The notes: generated by a model not told the origin, from the letters alone. DNA of 64,000 nucleotides from Undibacterium sp. KW1 (GCF_009937955.1 NZ_AP018439.1:1-64000), one strand, 5' to 3'; positions 11,205-20,429 are shown, numbered from the stretch's first letter. Made by a program: numbers and translations.

Positions 11205-12401
11205 TCAGGTGCTTTTTTTCAAGTAGGCCTCAGCCAGCCTGACCCAATAAGTTGCGCCTATGGGCAGCAAATCATCATTGAAGTCATAACTGGGGTTGTG
11301 CAAGTTGCAAGGCCCGAGGCCGTGGCCCATGTCGCGGTGGCCACCGTCACCATTGCCCAAAAACGCATAGCAACCCGGTTTGGCTTGCAGCATGAAGGAA
11401 AAATCTTCCGCGCCCATGGTGGGTTCTACCCTTTCATCGACATTGTCTGCACCGACCACGCTGCGCATGACTTCTGCCGCAAAGGCGGTTTCTTTGGCGT
11501 GGTTGATCAGGGGCGGGTAATTACGCTTGAAGCGGAAATCTACCTGGGCATCAAAAGCCGCTGCCGTATGCTCGGCAATGGTGCGCATGCGTTTTTCGAT
11601 GAGGTCTATCATCTCGGTGCTGAAGGCGCGTACCGTGCCTATCAGCGTTGCTTCATCGGGGATGACATTGGTGGCACTGCCGGAATGGATTTGCGTGACT
11701 GAAAGCACGGCAGACTCCAGCGGGCTGGCATTGCGGCTGACGATGGTTTGCCAGCTCTGTGCCATCTGTATCGCTACGATGATGGGGTCTATGCCCTTGT
11801 GCGGTTGCGCCGCATGGGCACCCTTGCCCCTGACGATGACTTCAAATTCATTTGACGAGGCCATCATGGGGCCAGGTGTGACACCAAAAGTGCCCACGGC
11901 GGCGCCCGGCCAGTTATGCATGCCAAAGACTGCATCCATGGGGTATTTGTCGAACATGCCTTCTTCTATCATGCGCCGTGCACCGCCGCCGCCTTCTTCG
12001 GCAGGCTGGAAGATCAGATAGACCGTGCCATCGAATTCCTTGTATTTGGACAGATAATGCGCCGCTCCCAGCAGCATGGCTGTGTGGCCATCATGGCCAC
12101 AGGCATGCATTTTTCCATCGTGTTTTGAGGTGTGGGCAAAGGTATTGATCTCTTGCATGGGCAGGGCATCCATATCGGCCCGCAAGCCTATGGCACGTTC
12201 GCTAGTGCCATTCTTGAGTACACCGACGATGCCTGTGCCTGCCAGGCCGCGGATGATGGGTATGCCCCAGGCCTCCAGCTTTTGCGCGACGACTTCAGAA
12301 GTGCGGTGTTCTTCAAAGCAAAGCTCAGGGTGGGCGTGGATATCACGCCGGATTTGCTGGATTTCGGCCTGGAATTGGACGATAGGGTCGATCAGGTTCA
12401 T
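11205..12401 (-). CDS. M20-family amidohydrolase (hippurate hydrolase type)
   Basis: Cytoplasmic metal-dependent hydrolase of N-acyl amino acids (hippurate or related amides) in peptidase family M20D. The DIHAHPELCFEE start, the metal-binding HACGHDGHTAML, the catalytic FQPAEEGGGGA and GMHNWPG segments, and a late GAEDFSFM are all present. At 398 residues the length is normal. It starts with ATG after an AGGAG-like sequence. The next gene downstream on the same strand is clpP, 73 bases away. The exact substrate cannot be read from sequence. Confidence 0.9.
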   Translation of the reverse strand: MNLIDPIVQFQAEIQQIRRDIHAHPELCFEEHRTSEVVAQKLEAWGIPIIRGLAGTGIVGVLKNGTSERAIGLRADMDALPMQEINTFAHTSKHDGKMHACGHDGHTAMLLGAAHYLSKYKEFDGTVYLIFQPAEEGGGGARRMIEEGMFDKYPMDAVFGMHNWPGAAVGTFGVTPGPMMASSNEFEVIVRGKGAHAAQPHKGIDPIIVAIQMAQSWQTIVSRNASPLESAVLSVTQIHSGSATNVIPDEATLIGTVRAFSTEMIDLIEKRMRTIAEHTAAAFDAQVDFRFKRNYPPLINHAKETAFAAEVMRSVVGADNVDERVEPTMGAEDFSFMLQAKPGCYAFLGNGDGGHRDMGHGLGPCNLHNPSYDFNDDLLPIGATYWVRLAEAYLKKST

Positions 12402-12666
12402 TTTTTGTCTCCGGATTGCATTGCATCAATGCGCTGGCAATAAGCTACTGGCACATATGCACAAGCTATTCTTTGCAGGATGTTATCCTGTTGATAAGAA
12501 AAATGATAGTCAGCACGGTATTGGGCTCAATACCCGCTGACGACATGTTTCTTCAGTATAGAGAAAGATACCAGATTCCGGGCAAACTGGTAGTGGTCCA
12601 TCTGTGCCAGGATTGCATATGCATACTACAAAAACTGCTTTGACTAAATACTTTGACCAGCTTACC

Positions 12667-13143
12667 TTACCAGCGCATTCCAGACATGGCACTCATGCCC
12701 GCGCCATAAATGGCGAGCATGCTCAGAATCAGGCCTATGGGGCCAGACACCAGGCTGCTCCACAGGCAGTTGATTGCGAGTGCCCTTTGCATGCGCAGCC
12801 GGGCAATGGCAGCCGCAGGCAGCATGATCAAGCCCAAAATGGCAGGCAACAAGAGCATGATCAGAGGGGTAGTGCGGCCACTGGCATCGAGCATGAAGAA
12901 AGAGATCGTCAGCATGGCGATCAGATGCAGCAATATCAGTCTGGCGCGGTCGCTATGCAGGCGTGTTGCCAGATAAGAAAAATAAGCAGGGTAACTGAGG
13001 CCACCAAGCATGAGTATGCCAGGCACATTGCTGAGATTGGTGTGGCTGATGTAGTCATAGACCAAAGGTGGCAGTATCAGGACCAGCAGGATCAGGAAAA
13101 GATGCAGGCCAATACGCAATGCAATACGCTTGTTGATGGGCAT
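12667..13143 (-). CDS. Small integral membrane protein of unknown function
   Basis: I do not recognise the family. The 158-residue sequence has about four hydrophobic segments (approximately residues 10-30, 42-60, 66-85 and 92-115, with a further one near 125-150) separated by short Arg-rich loops. This predicts a polytopic inner-membrane protein. It is single and transcribed away from the ABC operon. The 265 bases between it and the amidohydrolase show nothing recognisable. Confidence 0.55.
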   Translation of the reverse strand: MPINKRIALRIGLHLFLILLVLILPPLVYDYISHTNLSNVPGILMLGGLSYPAYFSYLATRLHSDRARLILLHLIAMLTISFFMLDASGRTTPLIMLLLPAILGLIMLPAAAIARLRMQRALAINCLWSSLVSGPIGLILSMLAIYGAGMSAMSGMRW

Positions 13144-13216
13144 GTAAGCTCAGTTTATACGGGTAGAGTCGCAGGCAAGGCCCGCAGCTTGCTTAGTGTA
13201 GCAGATGGCACGGCTT

Positions 13217-13252
13217 GCACGAGTCTGCGCACGAGCCTGCGCACAAGTCTGA
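13217..13252. repeat. Three tandem 12-base repeats
   Basis: Units GCACGAGTCTGC, GCACGAGCCTGC and GCACAAGTCTGA follow one another directly upstream of the ABC operon promoter region. They differ by one or two bases. The role is unknown and slippage is a likely origin. Confidence 0.7.
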
Positions 13253-13402
13253 TATAAAGCCTGTAAAATTCGCTAAAAGACGGTAAAACATTTTATATAC
13301 GCAATGCAGATACTCATGAAACTTTCATGCCGGAAAACCAGCCATGGGCCAGCCCAGGCGGATTCCCTGTGTCTGCCGATAATCTCAAGGCAGGTCTGAT
13401 AC

Positions 13403-14380
13403 ATGCCAGGATTCATCTTGCGCCGCCTGCTGCAAAGCCTGGCTGTTTTGCTGCTTATGTCACTGCTGGTATTTGCTGGCGTGTATGCAATAGGCAATCC
13501 CATCGATATCCTGATCAGCCCTGAGGCAGACCAGCTTGAGCGTGCGCGCATCATCGCTGCATTTGGCCTGGACCAGAGCCTGCCGCAGCAATACTGGTTA
13601 TTTTTGAAAAATGCCCTGGCTGGCGACATGGGGCGTTCCTTCGCTTATGCGACACCCGCCTTGGGTCTGATCCTGGAACGCATGCCCGCTACGCTGGAGC
13701 TGGCGGTGTTTGCCATCTTGATTGCGATAGCTCTGGGCATACCGCTGGGTCTGCTGGCCGGTTTGCGGCCAGACAGCATTGCTGCAAAAAGCATCATGGC
13801 GGTATCGATACTGGGTTTCTCCCTGCCTACCTTTTGGGTAGGGTTGATGCTGATCATGGTGTTTGCCGTGCAACTGGGCTGGCTGCCTTCCAGCGGGCGT
13901 GGCGAGACTACGCTGTTGCTGGGCATACCTGTGAGTTTTTTGAGTATCGATGGCCTCAAGCATTTGCTCTTGCCTGCGCTTAACCTCGCGCTTTTCAACA
14001 TCGCCATGGTGATACGCCTGACGCGCTCTGGTGCGCAAGAAGCGCTGCTGCAAGACTATGTACGCTTTGCCCGCGCAAAGGGTTTGCGCAATAGCCGCAT
14101 CATCGGTGTGCATGTACTCAAGAATATCCTGATCCCTATCGTCACCGTGATTGCCTTGCAATTCGGTTCTATCATCGCGTTTGCGATTGTCACTGAATCG
14201 GTGTTCGCCTGGCCAGGCATGGGCAAGCTCATTATTGATTCTATACGTGTGCTGGACAGGCCGGTCATCGTTGCCTATCTGCTGTTGATCGTCAGCCTGT
14301 TTATTCTCATCAACCTGGTGGTGGATGTGGTGTATTCATTGCTGGACCCGCGCGTGCGTTTGTCAGAAAGCCGGGGCTGA
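13403..14380 (+). CDS. Peptide-type ABC transporter permease (DppB/OppB family)
   Basis: Inner-membrane permease of a peptide/nickel-family ABC importer, 325 residues. The N-terminal RRLLQSLAVLLLMSLLVF helix, a periplasmic loop with DILISPEA, and the late EAA-type cytoplasmic loop (YVRFARAKGLRNSRII) are typical of the DppB side. About six membrane segments are visible. It is the first gene of a four-gene operon and the next gene begins five bases after its stop. No periplasmic binding protein is encoded in the operon, so the substrate is uncertain. Confidence 0.93.
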   Translation: MPGFILRRLLQSLAVLLLMSLLVFAGVYAIGNPIDILISPEADQLERARIIAAFGLDQSLPQQYWLFLKNALAGDMGRSFAYATPALGLILERMPATLELAVFAILIAIALGIPLGLLAGLRPDSIAAKSIMAVSILGFSLPTFWVGLMLIMVFAVQLGWLPSSGRGETTLLLGIPVSFLSIDGLKHLLLPALNLALFNIAMVIRLTRSGAQEALLQDYVRFARAKGLRNSRIIGVHVLKNILIPIVTVIALQFGSIIAFAIVTESVFAWPGMGKLIIDSIRVLDRPVIVAYLLLIVSLFILINLVVDVVYSLLDPRVRLSESRG

Positions 14381-14385
14381 TTGTT

Positions 14386-15297
14386 ATGACGGCGATGACT
14401 GAAACGATCACTCCAAAAATTGAAACGCCTTTGCAGCGTTTTTTGCGCGACTTCTTTGCCAGCCGCATCGCCAGTCTGGGTAGCCTGATTTTATTGCTAC
14501 TGGTTTTGCTGGCGATATTTGCGCCACTGATCTCGCCGCAAAACCCGTATGACCTGATGGCGCTGGATGTCATGGATTCACGCCTGGAGCCCGGCAAACT
14601 CTCTGCCGATGGCAAGCATACCTTTTTACTCGGTACTGATGAACAGGGGCGCGACATGTTGTCAGCCATCTTTTATGGTCTGCGCATTTCGCTCATCGTT
14701 GGTTTTTCCAGCACTGTGATTGCGCTGGTAATCGGGCTGAGTCTGGGCTTGCTGGCGGGTTATCTGGGTGGCCGTGTCGAAGCCATTATCATGCGCATTG
14801 CTGACATACAGTTATCTTTCCCCGCCATACTGATCGCCATGATTTTGCTGGCGCTGACAGGGCAGGGCGTGGGCAAGATCATTATCGCTCTGGTGCTGGT
14901 GCAATGGGCTTATTATGCACGCACTGCCCGCAGTGCGGCACTGGTGGAAAGACAGAAAGAATATATAGAAGCGGCAGTCGGTCTGGGCTTGTCACCGGCG
15001 CGCATTATCTGGCGTCACTTGCTGCCTAACTGCTTGCCACCGCTGATCGTCATCGCGGCCTTGCAGGTGGCGTCGGCGATTTCGCTGGAAGCGACCCTGT
15101 CATTTTTGGGACTGGGTTTGCCAGTGACTGAACCCTCACTGGGTTTGCTGATCGCCAATGGCTATCAATACCTGTTGTCTGGTAAATACTGGATCAGTTT
15201 TTATCCCGGCCTGGCTTTGTTGCTGACGGTAGTGTCCATCAACCTGGTGGCTGACCATTTGCGCGATGTGCTTAACCCGCGCTTGCAGACGCAATAG
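14386..15297 (+). CDS. Peptide-type ABC transporter permease (DppC/OppC family)
   Basis: Second permease of the operon, 303 residues. It has the DppC-type N-terminal helix followed by a periplasmic segment with LLGTDEQGRDMLS, a hallmark of this family. The EAA loop reads YIEAAVGLGLSPARIIWRH. It partners the upstream DppB-type permease to form the membrane channel. A tandem-repeat-bearing spacer separates it from the first ATPase gene. Confidence 0.93.
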   Translation: MTAMTETITPKIETPLQRFLRDFFASRIASLGSLILLLLVLLAIFAPLISPQNPYDLMALDVMDSRLEPGKLSADGKHTFLLGTDEQGRDMLSAIFYGLRISLIVGFSSTVIALVIGLSLGLLAGYLGGRVEAIIMRIADIQLSFPAILIAMILLALTGQGVGKIIIALVLVQWAYYARTARSAALVERQKEYIEAAVGLGLSPARIIWRHLLPNCLPPLIVIAALQVASAISLEATLSFLGLGLPVTEPSLGLLIANGYQYLLSGKYWISFYPGLALLLTVVSINLVADHLRDVLNPRLQTQ

Positions 15298-15300
15298 CTG

Positions 15301-15327
15301 GAATAGGTGGAATAGGTGGAATAGGTG
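15301..15327 (+). repeat. Three 9-base tandem repeats forming the ribosome-binding region
   Basis: GAATAGGTG is repeated exactly three times and followed by GAACAG. Each unit junction gives AGGTGGA, a Shine-Dalgarno-like sequence. The last one lies about 12 bases before the ATG of the downstream ATPase gene at 15339. Repeat number could therefore alter translation initiation without changing any frame. Confidence 0.85.
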
Positions 15328-15338
15328 GAACAGACAAC

Positions 15339-16325
15339 ATGACAATCGCGACTCTGGAAGTACAAAACCTGCAGACTGAATTCGCCAGCCGCGCCGGTAC
15401 TGTGCGCGCGGTGAATAATGTCAGCTTCCGCGTGCAGCCAGGGCAAATCATGGGCCTGGTCGGTGAATCCGGTTCTGGCAAATCCATGACGGCTTATTCC
15501 ATCATGGGCCTGATCGACCCACCCGGCAAAGTCACGGCGGGCAAGGTCTTGTTCAAGGGGCAGGATTTGCGCAGCCTGTCGGCAGAAGCCATGCGGCAAG
15601 TCCGTGGCAACCGCATCGCCATGATATTCCAGGACCCGATGATGACCCTGAACCCGGTCTTGCGCATCGATACGCAAATGATGGAAACCATCTTTGCCCA
15701 TCAACAGGTCAGCCGCGAAAAAGCACGCGACATGGCACGCGCCGCCCTGGCCAAGGTTGGCATACCCTCGCCAGATGAAAGACTGCTGGCCTATCCACAC
15801 CAGTTTTCAGGCGGCATGCGGCAAAGGGTGGCGATCGCCATTGCACTTTTGAATGAGCCTGAGCTGATTATCTGCGATGAACCAACCACTGCACTCGATG
15901 TGACCATACAGGGTCAAATCCTGTATGAAATGCAAAAGCTATGCCGCGAATCTGGTACCGCACTGATCTGGATTACCCATGACCTGTCCGTCGTGGCTGG
16001 CCTGGCTGATACTGTCGCCGTCATGTACGCAGGCAAGATAGTCGAGAGCGGCAGCGTGCAACAAGTATTGGAGCAGGCTATGCATCCCTACACCCACGGC
16101 CTGATCGCCTCATCACCATCACGCAACCTGCATGGGCAAAGCTTGCGTCAGATACCGGGGGCAACTCCATCCTTGCTGAATTTGCCGCAAGGCTGTGCAT
16201 TCCGCCTGCGCTGTGAACGTGCCACTGCGGTTTGCGAACAAGACCCGGTGGCAGAAAATCTGCAAGGCCACAGTGTATTGTGCTTTCACCCCATGCACGC
16301 AGTCGCAGAGGTGACGCATGACTGA
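15339..16325 (+). CDS. Peptide-type ABC transporter ATPase (DppD/OppD family)
   Basis: Cytoplasmic ATPase that powers import. Walker A is GESGSGKSM near residue 45, the signature is FSGGMRQRV, and Walker B is [12 protein letters not shown]. The C-terminal oligopeptide-transporter extension contains clustered Cys residues ([15 protein letters not shown]). At 328 residues it has the usual length. Its stop overlaps the start of the next ATPase by eight bases, indicating coupled translation. Start ATG lies behind the 9-base repeat array. Confidence 0.94.
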   Translation: MTIATLEVQNLQTEFASRAGTVRAVNNVSFRVQPGQIMGLVGESGSGKSMTAYSIMGLIDPPGKVTAGKVLFKGQDLRSLSAEAMRQVRGNRIAMIFQDPMMTLNPVLRIDTQMMETIFAHQQVSREKARDMARAALAKVGIPSPDERLLAYPHQFSGGMRQRVAIAIALLNEPELIICDEPTTALDVTIQGQILYEMQKLCRESGTALIWITHDLSVVAGLADTVAVMYAGKIVESGSVQQVLEQAMHPYTHGLIASSPSRNLHGQSLRQIPGATPSLLNLPQGCAFRLRCERATAVCEQDPVAENLQGHSVLCFHPMHAVAEVTHD

Positions 16326-17322
16326 TATCCGCCAGCCAGCCTTGCTGGAACTGCGCCAGGTCAGCAAACGCTTTGCCAAACCTGTGGCTCTTACTGACAA
16401 GCTCACGCAGCTAGTTGGTGCTGATAGCAAACAGCAAATCGTCCACGCCGTTGATCAAGTTGATTTGAGTCTGCAAGCCGGTGAGGTAGTCGGCCTGGTC
16501 GGTGAATCCGGTTGCGGCAAATCTACGCTGGGGCGCATGGCCGTGGGGCTGCACAGTTTGTCTGATGGTACGCGCTGGTGGCGTGGTGAAAACCTGGCAG
16601 ATATGGACCAGGCCAAACGCAGGCAAATGCAACTGGCCGTGCAAATGATATTCCAGGACCCGTATGCCTCGCTGAACCCGCGCCTGCGCGTGCAAGACAT
16701 CGTCGGTGAAGCACCGGTCGTGCATGGCATCATCAAGGCGGCAGAACAGCAGGAATATGTAGAACACCTGCTGCAAAAAGTAGGGCTGGACCCGGCTGTA
16801 CTAAAGCGCTTCCCGCACCAGTTTTCTGGCGGCCAGCGCGCCCGCGTCGGCATCGCCAGGGCACTGGCCGTCAAGCCTGAACTACTGGTGTGCGATGAGG
16901 CAGTAGCTGCGCTGGATGTGTCGATACAGGCGCAAGTCCTGAACCTGTTTATCAAACTGCGTGATGAACTGAACCTGACTTATCTGTTCATCAGCCATGA
17001 TCTCGGTGTCGTCAGGCATGTGTCTGACCGTGTACTCATCATGTACCTGGGCCGCGTGGTGGAATCCGCCGCGACGACAGAAATTTTTGAACGGCCTAAT
17101 CATCCCTACACGCAAGCCTTGCTGGCTTCTGCCCCGAGGCTGGAAGTGCGCAAGATGGAATATGTCGCCATCAAGGGTGAAATTCCTTCCCCGCTTAATC
17201 CACCGACCGGCTGCCATTTCCATCCACGCTGCCCACATGCCATGCCCAGGTGTGCTGTAGAGCAGCCTAAGCTCAAAGAAGTTGCTCCTTTACACTTTTC
17301 AGCTTGTCATTTGAATACCTGA
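16318..17322 (+). CDS. Peptide-type ABC transporter ATPase (DppF/OppF family)
   Basis: Second ATPase of the heterodimeric pair, 334 residues. Walker A is GESGCGKSTLG, the signature FSGGQRARVGIA, and Walker B LLVCDEAVAALD. In Walker B the usual Pro after DE is replaced by Ala (DEAVAALD rather than DEPTSALD). The C-terminal extension has the HPRCPHAMPRC cysteine cluster. It closes the operon. A dedicated substrate-binding protein would have to be encoded elsewhere. Confidence 0.94.
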   Translation: MTDIRQPALLELRQVSKRFAKPVALTDKLTQLVGADSKQQIVHAVDQVDLSLQAGEVVGLVGESGCGKSTLGRMAVGLHSLSDGTRWWRGENLADMDQAKRRQMQLAVQMIFQDPYASLNPRLRVQDIVGEAPVVHGIIKAAEQQEYVEHLLQKVGLDPAVLKRFPHQFSGGQRARVGIARALAVKPELLVCDEAVAALDVSIQAQVLNLFIKLRDELNLTYLFISHDLGVVRHVSDRVLIMYLGRVVESAATTEIFERPNHPYTQALLASAPRLEVRKMEYVAIKGEIPSPLNPPTGCHFHPRCPHAMPRCAVEQPKLKEVAPLHFSACHLNT

Positions 17323-17435
17323 TTGTTGTCTTGTTTATATCTGCGCATAAACTGCCAGAGTTGTTTACGCTTTCGCTGACAGGCAGTAAAGCGGCAAAGA
17401 ATTCAAATCAATAGAATAAAGTACGGGAGATGTGA

Positions 17436-17729
17436 ATGTCTGAGAACAAATGTCCTGAATGTGGTTTCGGTATTTTTAACAGGCGTTGCGCCAAATGCGA
17501 AAAATGTGGCATTGCCTTGCCTGAGTCCATGGTCATGTCCAGGCAAGAGTTACATGCCGTCCGGGAGCGTGAACGGCAAGAAGATGAGTTAGCGGCAGAA
17601 TTAAAGAAAGACCTCGCCAAGCGCTCTTTGCGCAAGACTGGCCATGACGGTAGTTACAGTTACTTTGATGGCGGCAGCTCTGGTGGTGCAGCCGATTGCG
17701 GTTCTGGTGGCGGTGATTGCTCTGCTTGA
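17436..17729 (+). CDS. Small double-CxxC zinc-ribbon protein
   Basis: A 97-residue soluble protein. An N-terminal CPEC, then CAKC and CEKC, makes a likely zinc site. A charged coiled-coil-like helix follows (about 38-65), and a Gly/Ser-rich tail contains two more Cys (AADCGSGGGDCSA). GGGAGATG precedes the ATG. The function is unknown, and the layout suggests a nucleic-acid or protein-binding adaptor. It is not obviously part of the upstream ABC operon. Confidence 0.65.
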   Translation: MSENKCPECGFGIFNRRCAKCEKCGIALPESMVMSRQELHAVRERERQEDELAAELKKDLAKRSLRKTGHDGSYSYFDGGSSGGAADCGSGGGDCSA

Positions 17730-17792
17730 CCCGCTGTCCTGGATTATTTCACCAGCATGTAATTCCAACACAGTGTGGTCAGGTAGTAATAA

Positions 17793-17896
17793 TAGGACTT
17801 ACGCAAAACCGCCCCAACTGCGTTGTTAGCTCCTAGCCGTACTAAAGTACTGTCTTCGTCGCTACGCCTTGTTGGGACAATTTTGCGTAAGTCCTA
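17793..17896. mobile_element. MITE-like hairpin element
   Basis: Perfect 16-base terminal inverted repeats, TAGGACTTACGCAAAA (17793-17808) and its complement (17881-17896), bound a noncoding unit of 104 bases. The inside continues as an imperfect palindrome (CCCCAACTGCGTTGTTAGC against GCTACGCCTTGTTGGG), centred on GTACTAAAGTAC. The outermost TA on each side could be a TA target duplication. It is probably a non-autonomous relative of a TA-targeting IS. Confidence 0.75.
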
Positions 17897-17977
17897 AATA
17901 ATAAAGATATGTGAATCAGTGATAACGCTTATGTCAAAAATAAAGAAGACTTATTTGCTGCAGTGCGATAAAGTAGT

Positions 17978-18045
17978 ACCTGTCTCCTCCAACACCTCCT
18001 AAGGTTTGGATTTAACCCGCAACCGCAAGGTCGCGGGTTTTTTTT
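17978..18045 (+). ncRNA. Anti-SD-motif small RNA, copy 1
   Basis: The first of three near-identical units. It has a core of 38-39 identical bases containing CTCCTCC and CACCTCCT, then a terminator hairpin. The CACCTCCT at 17993-18000 is identical to the anti-Shine-Dalgarno end of 16S rRNA. The terminator stem AACCCGC/GCGGGTT (18014-18020 with 18033-18039), with an inner ACC-GCAA-GGT stem-loop, is followed by eight T. A TAAAGT -10-like hexamer is at 17969-17974. No coding frame is present. Confidence 0.75.
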
Positions 18046-18196
18046 CGTCTTTTTAATTTTTTTCCTCTACAGCATTTAAATTCCACGAATATTGTAATTC
18101 TATGCAGAAATATTCTAAGCGCCCTGATATGTGTTTTGTGAATGATTGATATGCATAAATAGATCTTGGTAAATTTGTTGCGCTGCGATATAGTTA

Positions 18197-18262
18197 CACC
18201 TGTCTCCTCCAACACCTCCTAAGGTTTGGATTTAAACCCGCAAAGTTTGCGGGTTTTTTTTT
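18197..18262 (+). ncRNA. Anti-SD-motif small RNA, copy 2
   Basis: The core is identical to copy 1. The terminator stem is AACCCGCAA/TTGCGGGTT (18235-18243 with 18247-18255) followed by a T-run. This copy has the best promoter: TTGGTA, a 17-base spacer and TATAGT just upstream. The stem differs from the other copies while keeping base pairing, which supports a real transcript end. The 150 bases between copies 1 and 2 hold no gene. Confidence 0.75.
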
Positions 18263-18349
18263 GCCTTTTTTTGTCCGCCCTTCTTTGCGCAACTGGTGCG
18301 CTATCCGCCCTCGTCTTGTATGGTCAGGGTATTGATTTGTTAAAATGAT

Positions 18350-18904
18350 ATGATTACTGTCATGTCAATTTCCTTTCAGAACTTCATGCTCTTGCAACGC
18401 CAACTCATCTCCCGCACCCTCATTTGTCTGGCACTGTCTGCGCACTGCTTGTTTGCAGAGGCGGCGCAGCCAGACAAATCTGAGCAGGTAGCAGTTTCAC
18501 AAGCAGTAGTAGTGACCAGGGAAATGCGCGCGGCATTGCAACAGTTTGTCAGCCACTATGCGGGCAATGCAAAAGCCAAGCCTCAGCATATTTATATCGC
18601 GAGCATCAAAACCGAGACCGGTGAAAATGCTTTGTATGCGTATTGGAAAGAGGACCAGTCCATCCTCCTCATGAATTTCTTTACGCAAGCAGTGGAAGAA
18701 GAAGGCTTATCGTGGCTGCATCATAAAGCCAGGGTAGATTTAAAAACCGGTGTTGTTGCCACCGAAGCAGAGATGAGTGGCAGTAACTATCTCGTCACCA
18801 AGGCATGGGCCGACAATATCATTCAGGCTTGTCGCGAGCGCGGGCAAGTTCTGGTGCTCAAGGCTATGCCTCGTCGCAACAAATCAGCATTAAAGCCGCA
18901 TTAA
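18350..18904 (+). CDS. Predicted exported protein of unknown function
   Basis: I do not recognise the family. The N-terminus has a hydrophobic stretch ending in an AEA-A type site (LICLALSAHCLFAEAAQ), consistent with a signal peptide. The true start may be the in-frame ATG at 18362 or 18386, because none has a clear ribosome-binding site. The mature part of about 145 residues is a mixed alpha/beta sequence without known motifs. The end of the gene lies inside a duplicated 11-base unit (CATTAAAGCCG, 18888-18909) that contains the stop. It sits between small RNA copies 2 and 3. Confidence 0.65.
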   Translation: MITVMSISFQNFMLLQRQLISRTLICLALSAHCLFAEAAQPDKSEQVAVSQAVVVTREMRAALQQFVSHYAGNAKAKPQHIYIASIKTETGENALYAYWKEDQSILLMNFFTQAVEEEGLSWLHHKARVDLKTGVVATEAEMSGSNYLVTKAWADNIIQACRERGQVLVLKAMPRRNKSALKPH

Positions 18905-19137
18905 AGCCGCATTGATAGCAGCCAGATGCTGGATATGCCTGAGCTGTTTTGCACACAGAATGTCAGTTTGAGTATTCACTCTAGAGATGGATAAAACATA
19001 ACTGGTATCTATGCTTTGGCTTTGTTTTCCTAAGAAGAAAATTCAGTGGTATTTGTTGTTGCAGAGATATTCAAAATATGTATACCTGATATATGGATAA
19101 TAAAGCATACAGATATGCTGCACCGCATTAAAGTAGT

Positions 19138-19201
19138 ACCTGTCTCCTCCAACACCTCCTAAGGTTTGGATTTAAGCCCGCTAATAGCGGGCTATTTTTT
19201 T
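19138..19201 (+). ncRNA. Anti-SD-motif small RNA, copy 3
   Basis: It has the same core as copies 1 and 2 and the same TAAAGT upstream hexamer, but lies nearly 900 bases further on. The terminator stem here is AGCCCGCT/AGCGGGCT (19175-19182 with 19186-19193), a paired change relative to AACCCGC/GCGGGTT, followed by six or seven T. Compensatory change between copies is strong evidence for a structured RNA. The 230 bases before it, back to the exported-protein gene, hold no other feature. Confidence 0.75.
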
Positions 19202-19232
19202 GCCTGGAGACTTTAGAAATCAGCTCGGTGAT

Positions 19233-20078
19233 TTATTCAGCGATATGTATATGCCGCTTGATATGCTTGAGATGGGCAACAATGGTGAAGGTCATGATAA
19301 CCAGTAAAGACCACGAACTCCATTTGCCCACATGCACGGTTGACCAGGCACCCAGTTGATTCGGGTAGCGCCAGATACCAAAGAAGGTCCCCATATTTTC
19401 TGCCAGCCAGATAAAGAAACCGATCAGCACAAAGGAAAGCAGCAAAGGCATGCTGCGGTCACGGTCTAGCGGGCGAAATACCACCGATGAACGCGCATAC
19501 AAGCCCAGCGCACAGGCCGCCAGATACCAGCGATAGTCACCGATATAGTGGTGAGTGAAAAAATTCAGGTAAATCAGTATGCCTATCAGGCCAGCCATCC
19601 AGTAAGGTGGATGGTGGCGTATGCGCAAATCAAACAAGCGCCAGGCCTGGATGATGTAGCTACCTATGCTGGCATACATGAAACCGCTGAACAGCGGCAC
19701 GCCCCATAGCTTGGTATAGCCAAATTCAGGATAAGCCCAGCTCTGTATCTGGCCCGATACCTTGAACACTTCCAGCGCAAAACCTACCATGTGGAACAGG
19801 GTTACGGCCTTGAGTTCATCGACGGTTTCCAGCTTGCTCCAGACCATGCCAGCCTGTATCAGCAAGGCAATCACAAACAGCACATCGTAACGCGGCAGGC
19901 CAAACAAGCCAGCCTTGGGCACGATGAGTATCGATGCAAAGAACAGGCCGACGAACAGGCAGGCACGCACTTCTTTTATGCCGAAATACCAGAACTCCAG
20001 TAAAAAACGACGAAAACCTGCGAGGTTTTCAGGCCGGGGAGGTTCGATAAGAAATTGGTCTATGGATTGCAGGCGCAT
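19233..20078 (-). CDS. DUF817 family integral membrane protein
   Basis: A 281-residue polytopic membrane protein with about eight hydrophobic helices. The features of the DUF817 family are visible: an early FLLEFWYFGIKEVRACLF, a central WGVPLFSGFMYASIGSYI, and a late TFFGIWRYPNQ followed by KWSSWSLLVI. The function of the family is not established. It is transcribed divergently from the allantoinase gene across a 330-base gap that contains no gene. Confidence 0.85.
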   Translation of the reverse strand: MRLQSIDQFLIEPPRPENLAGFRRFLLEFWYFGIKEVRACLFVGLFFASILIVPKAGLFGLPRYDVLFVIALLIQAGMVWSKLETVDELKAVTLFHMVGFALEVFKVSGQIQSWAYPEFGYTKLWGVPLFSGFMYASIGSYIIQAWRLFDLRIRHHPPYWMAGLIGILIYLNFFTHHYIGDYRWYLAACALGLYARSSVVFRPLDRDRSMPLLLSFVLIGFFIWLAENMGTFFGIWRYPNQLGAWSTVHVGKWSSWSLLVIMTFTIVAHLKHIKRHIHIAE

Positions 20079-20429
20079 GGGCTGTATTGTAACAAGCCTG
20101 CTGCGCTTGTCGTCACGAAGATGAGATGCTTGCCTTTGTTACAGGGCACTTACACAGCATTTAATGAGCACTTATTTGCGCACCTATCTGAACACTTATT
20201 GCTTGTTGCGAAAAAGACTATGTTGTTTAATTGATGCGTAATAGAACATATACTAAAAGCAGTATATCTAAGCTTGAAAAATTGCTGACAATCGTAAGCG
20301 AATTTGAAAAATGATTTAGTGCAAATGCAAAGATGGCACGTCACTTGCATTCCTTAAATCAGTTTCAGCGTTGAACCAGAATAATGGGCATCCACTTGCC
20401 CGAGTATTATGCATCCGGAGAATAAAAGT

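Noticed and set aside
12604..13257. 217-codon open frame on the plus strand at 12.6-13.3 kb
   Set aside because: The translation is a Gln/His/Arg-rich low-complexity sequence opposite a hydrophobic membrane-protein gene, the usual antisense artefact.
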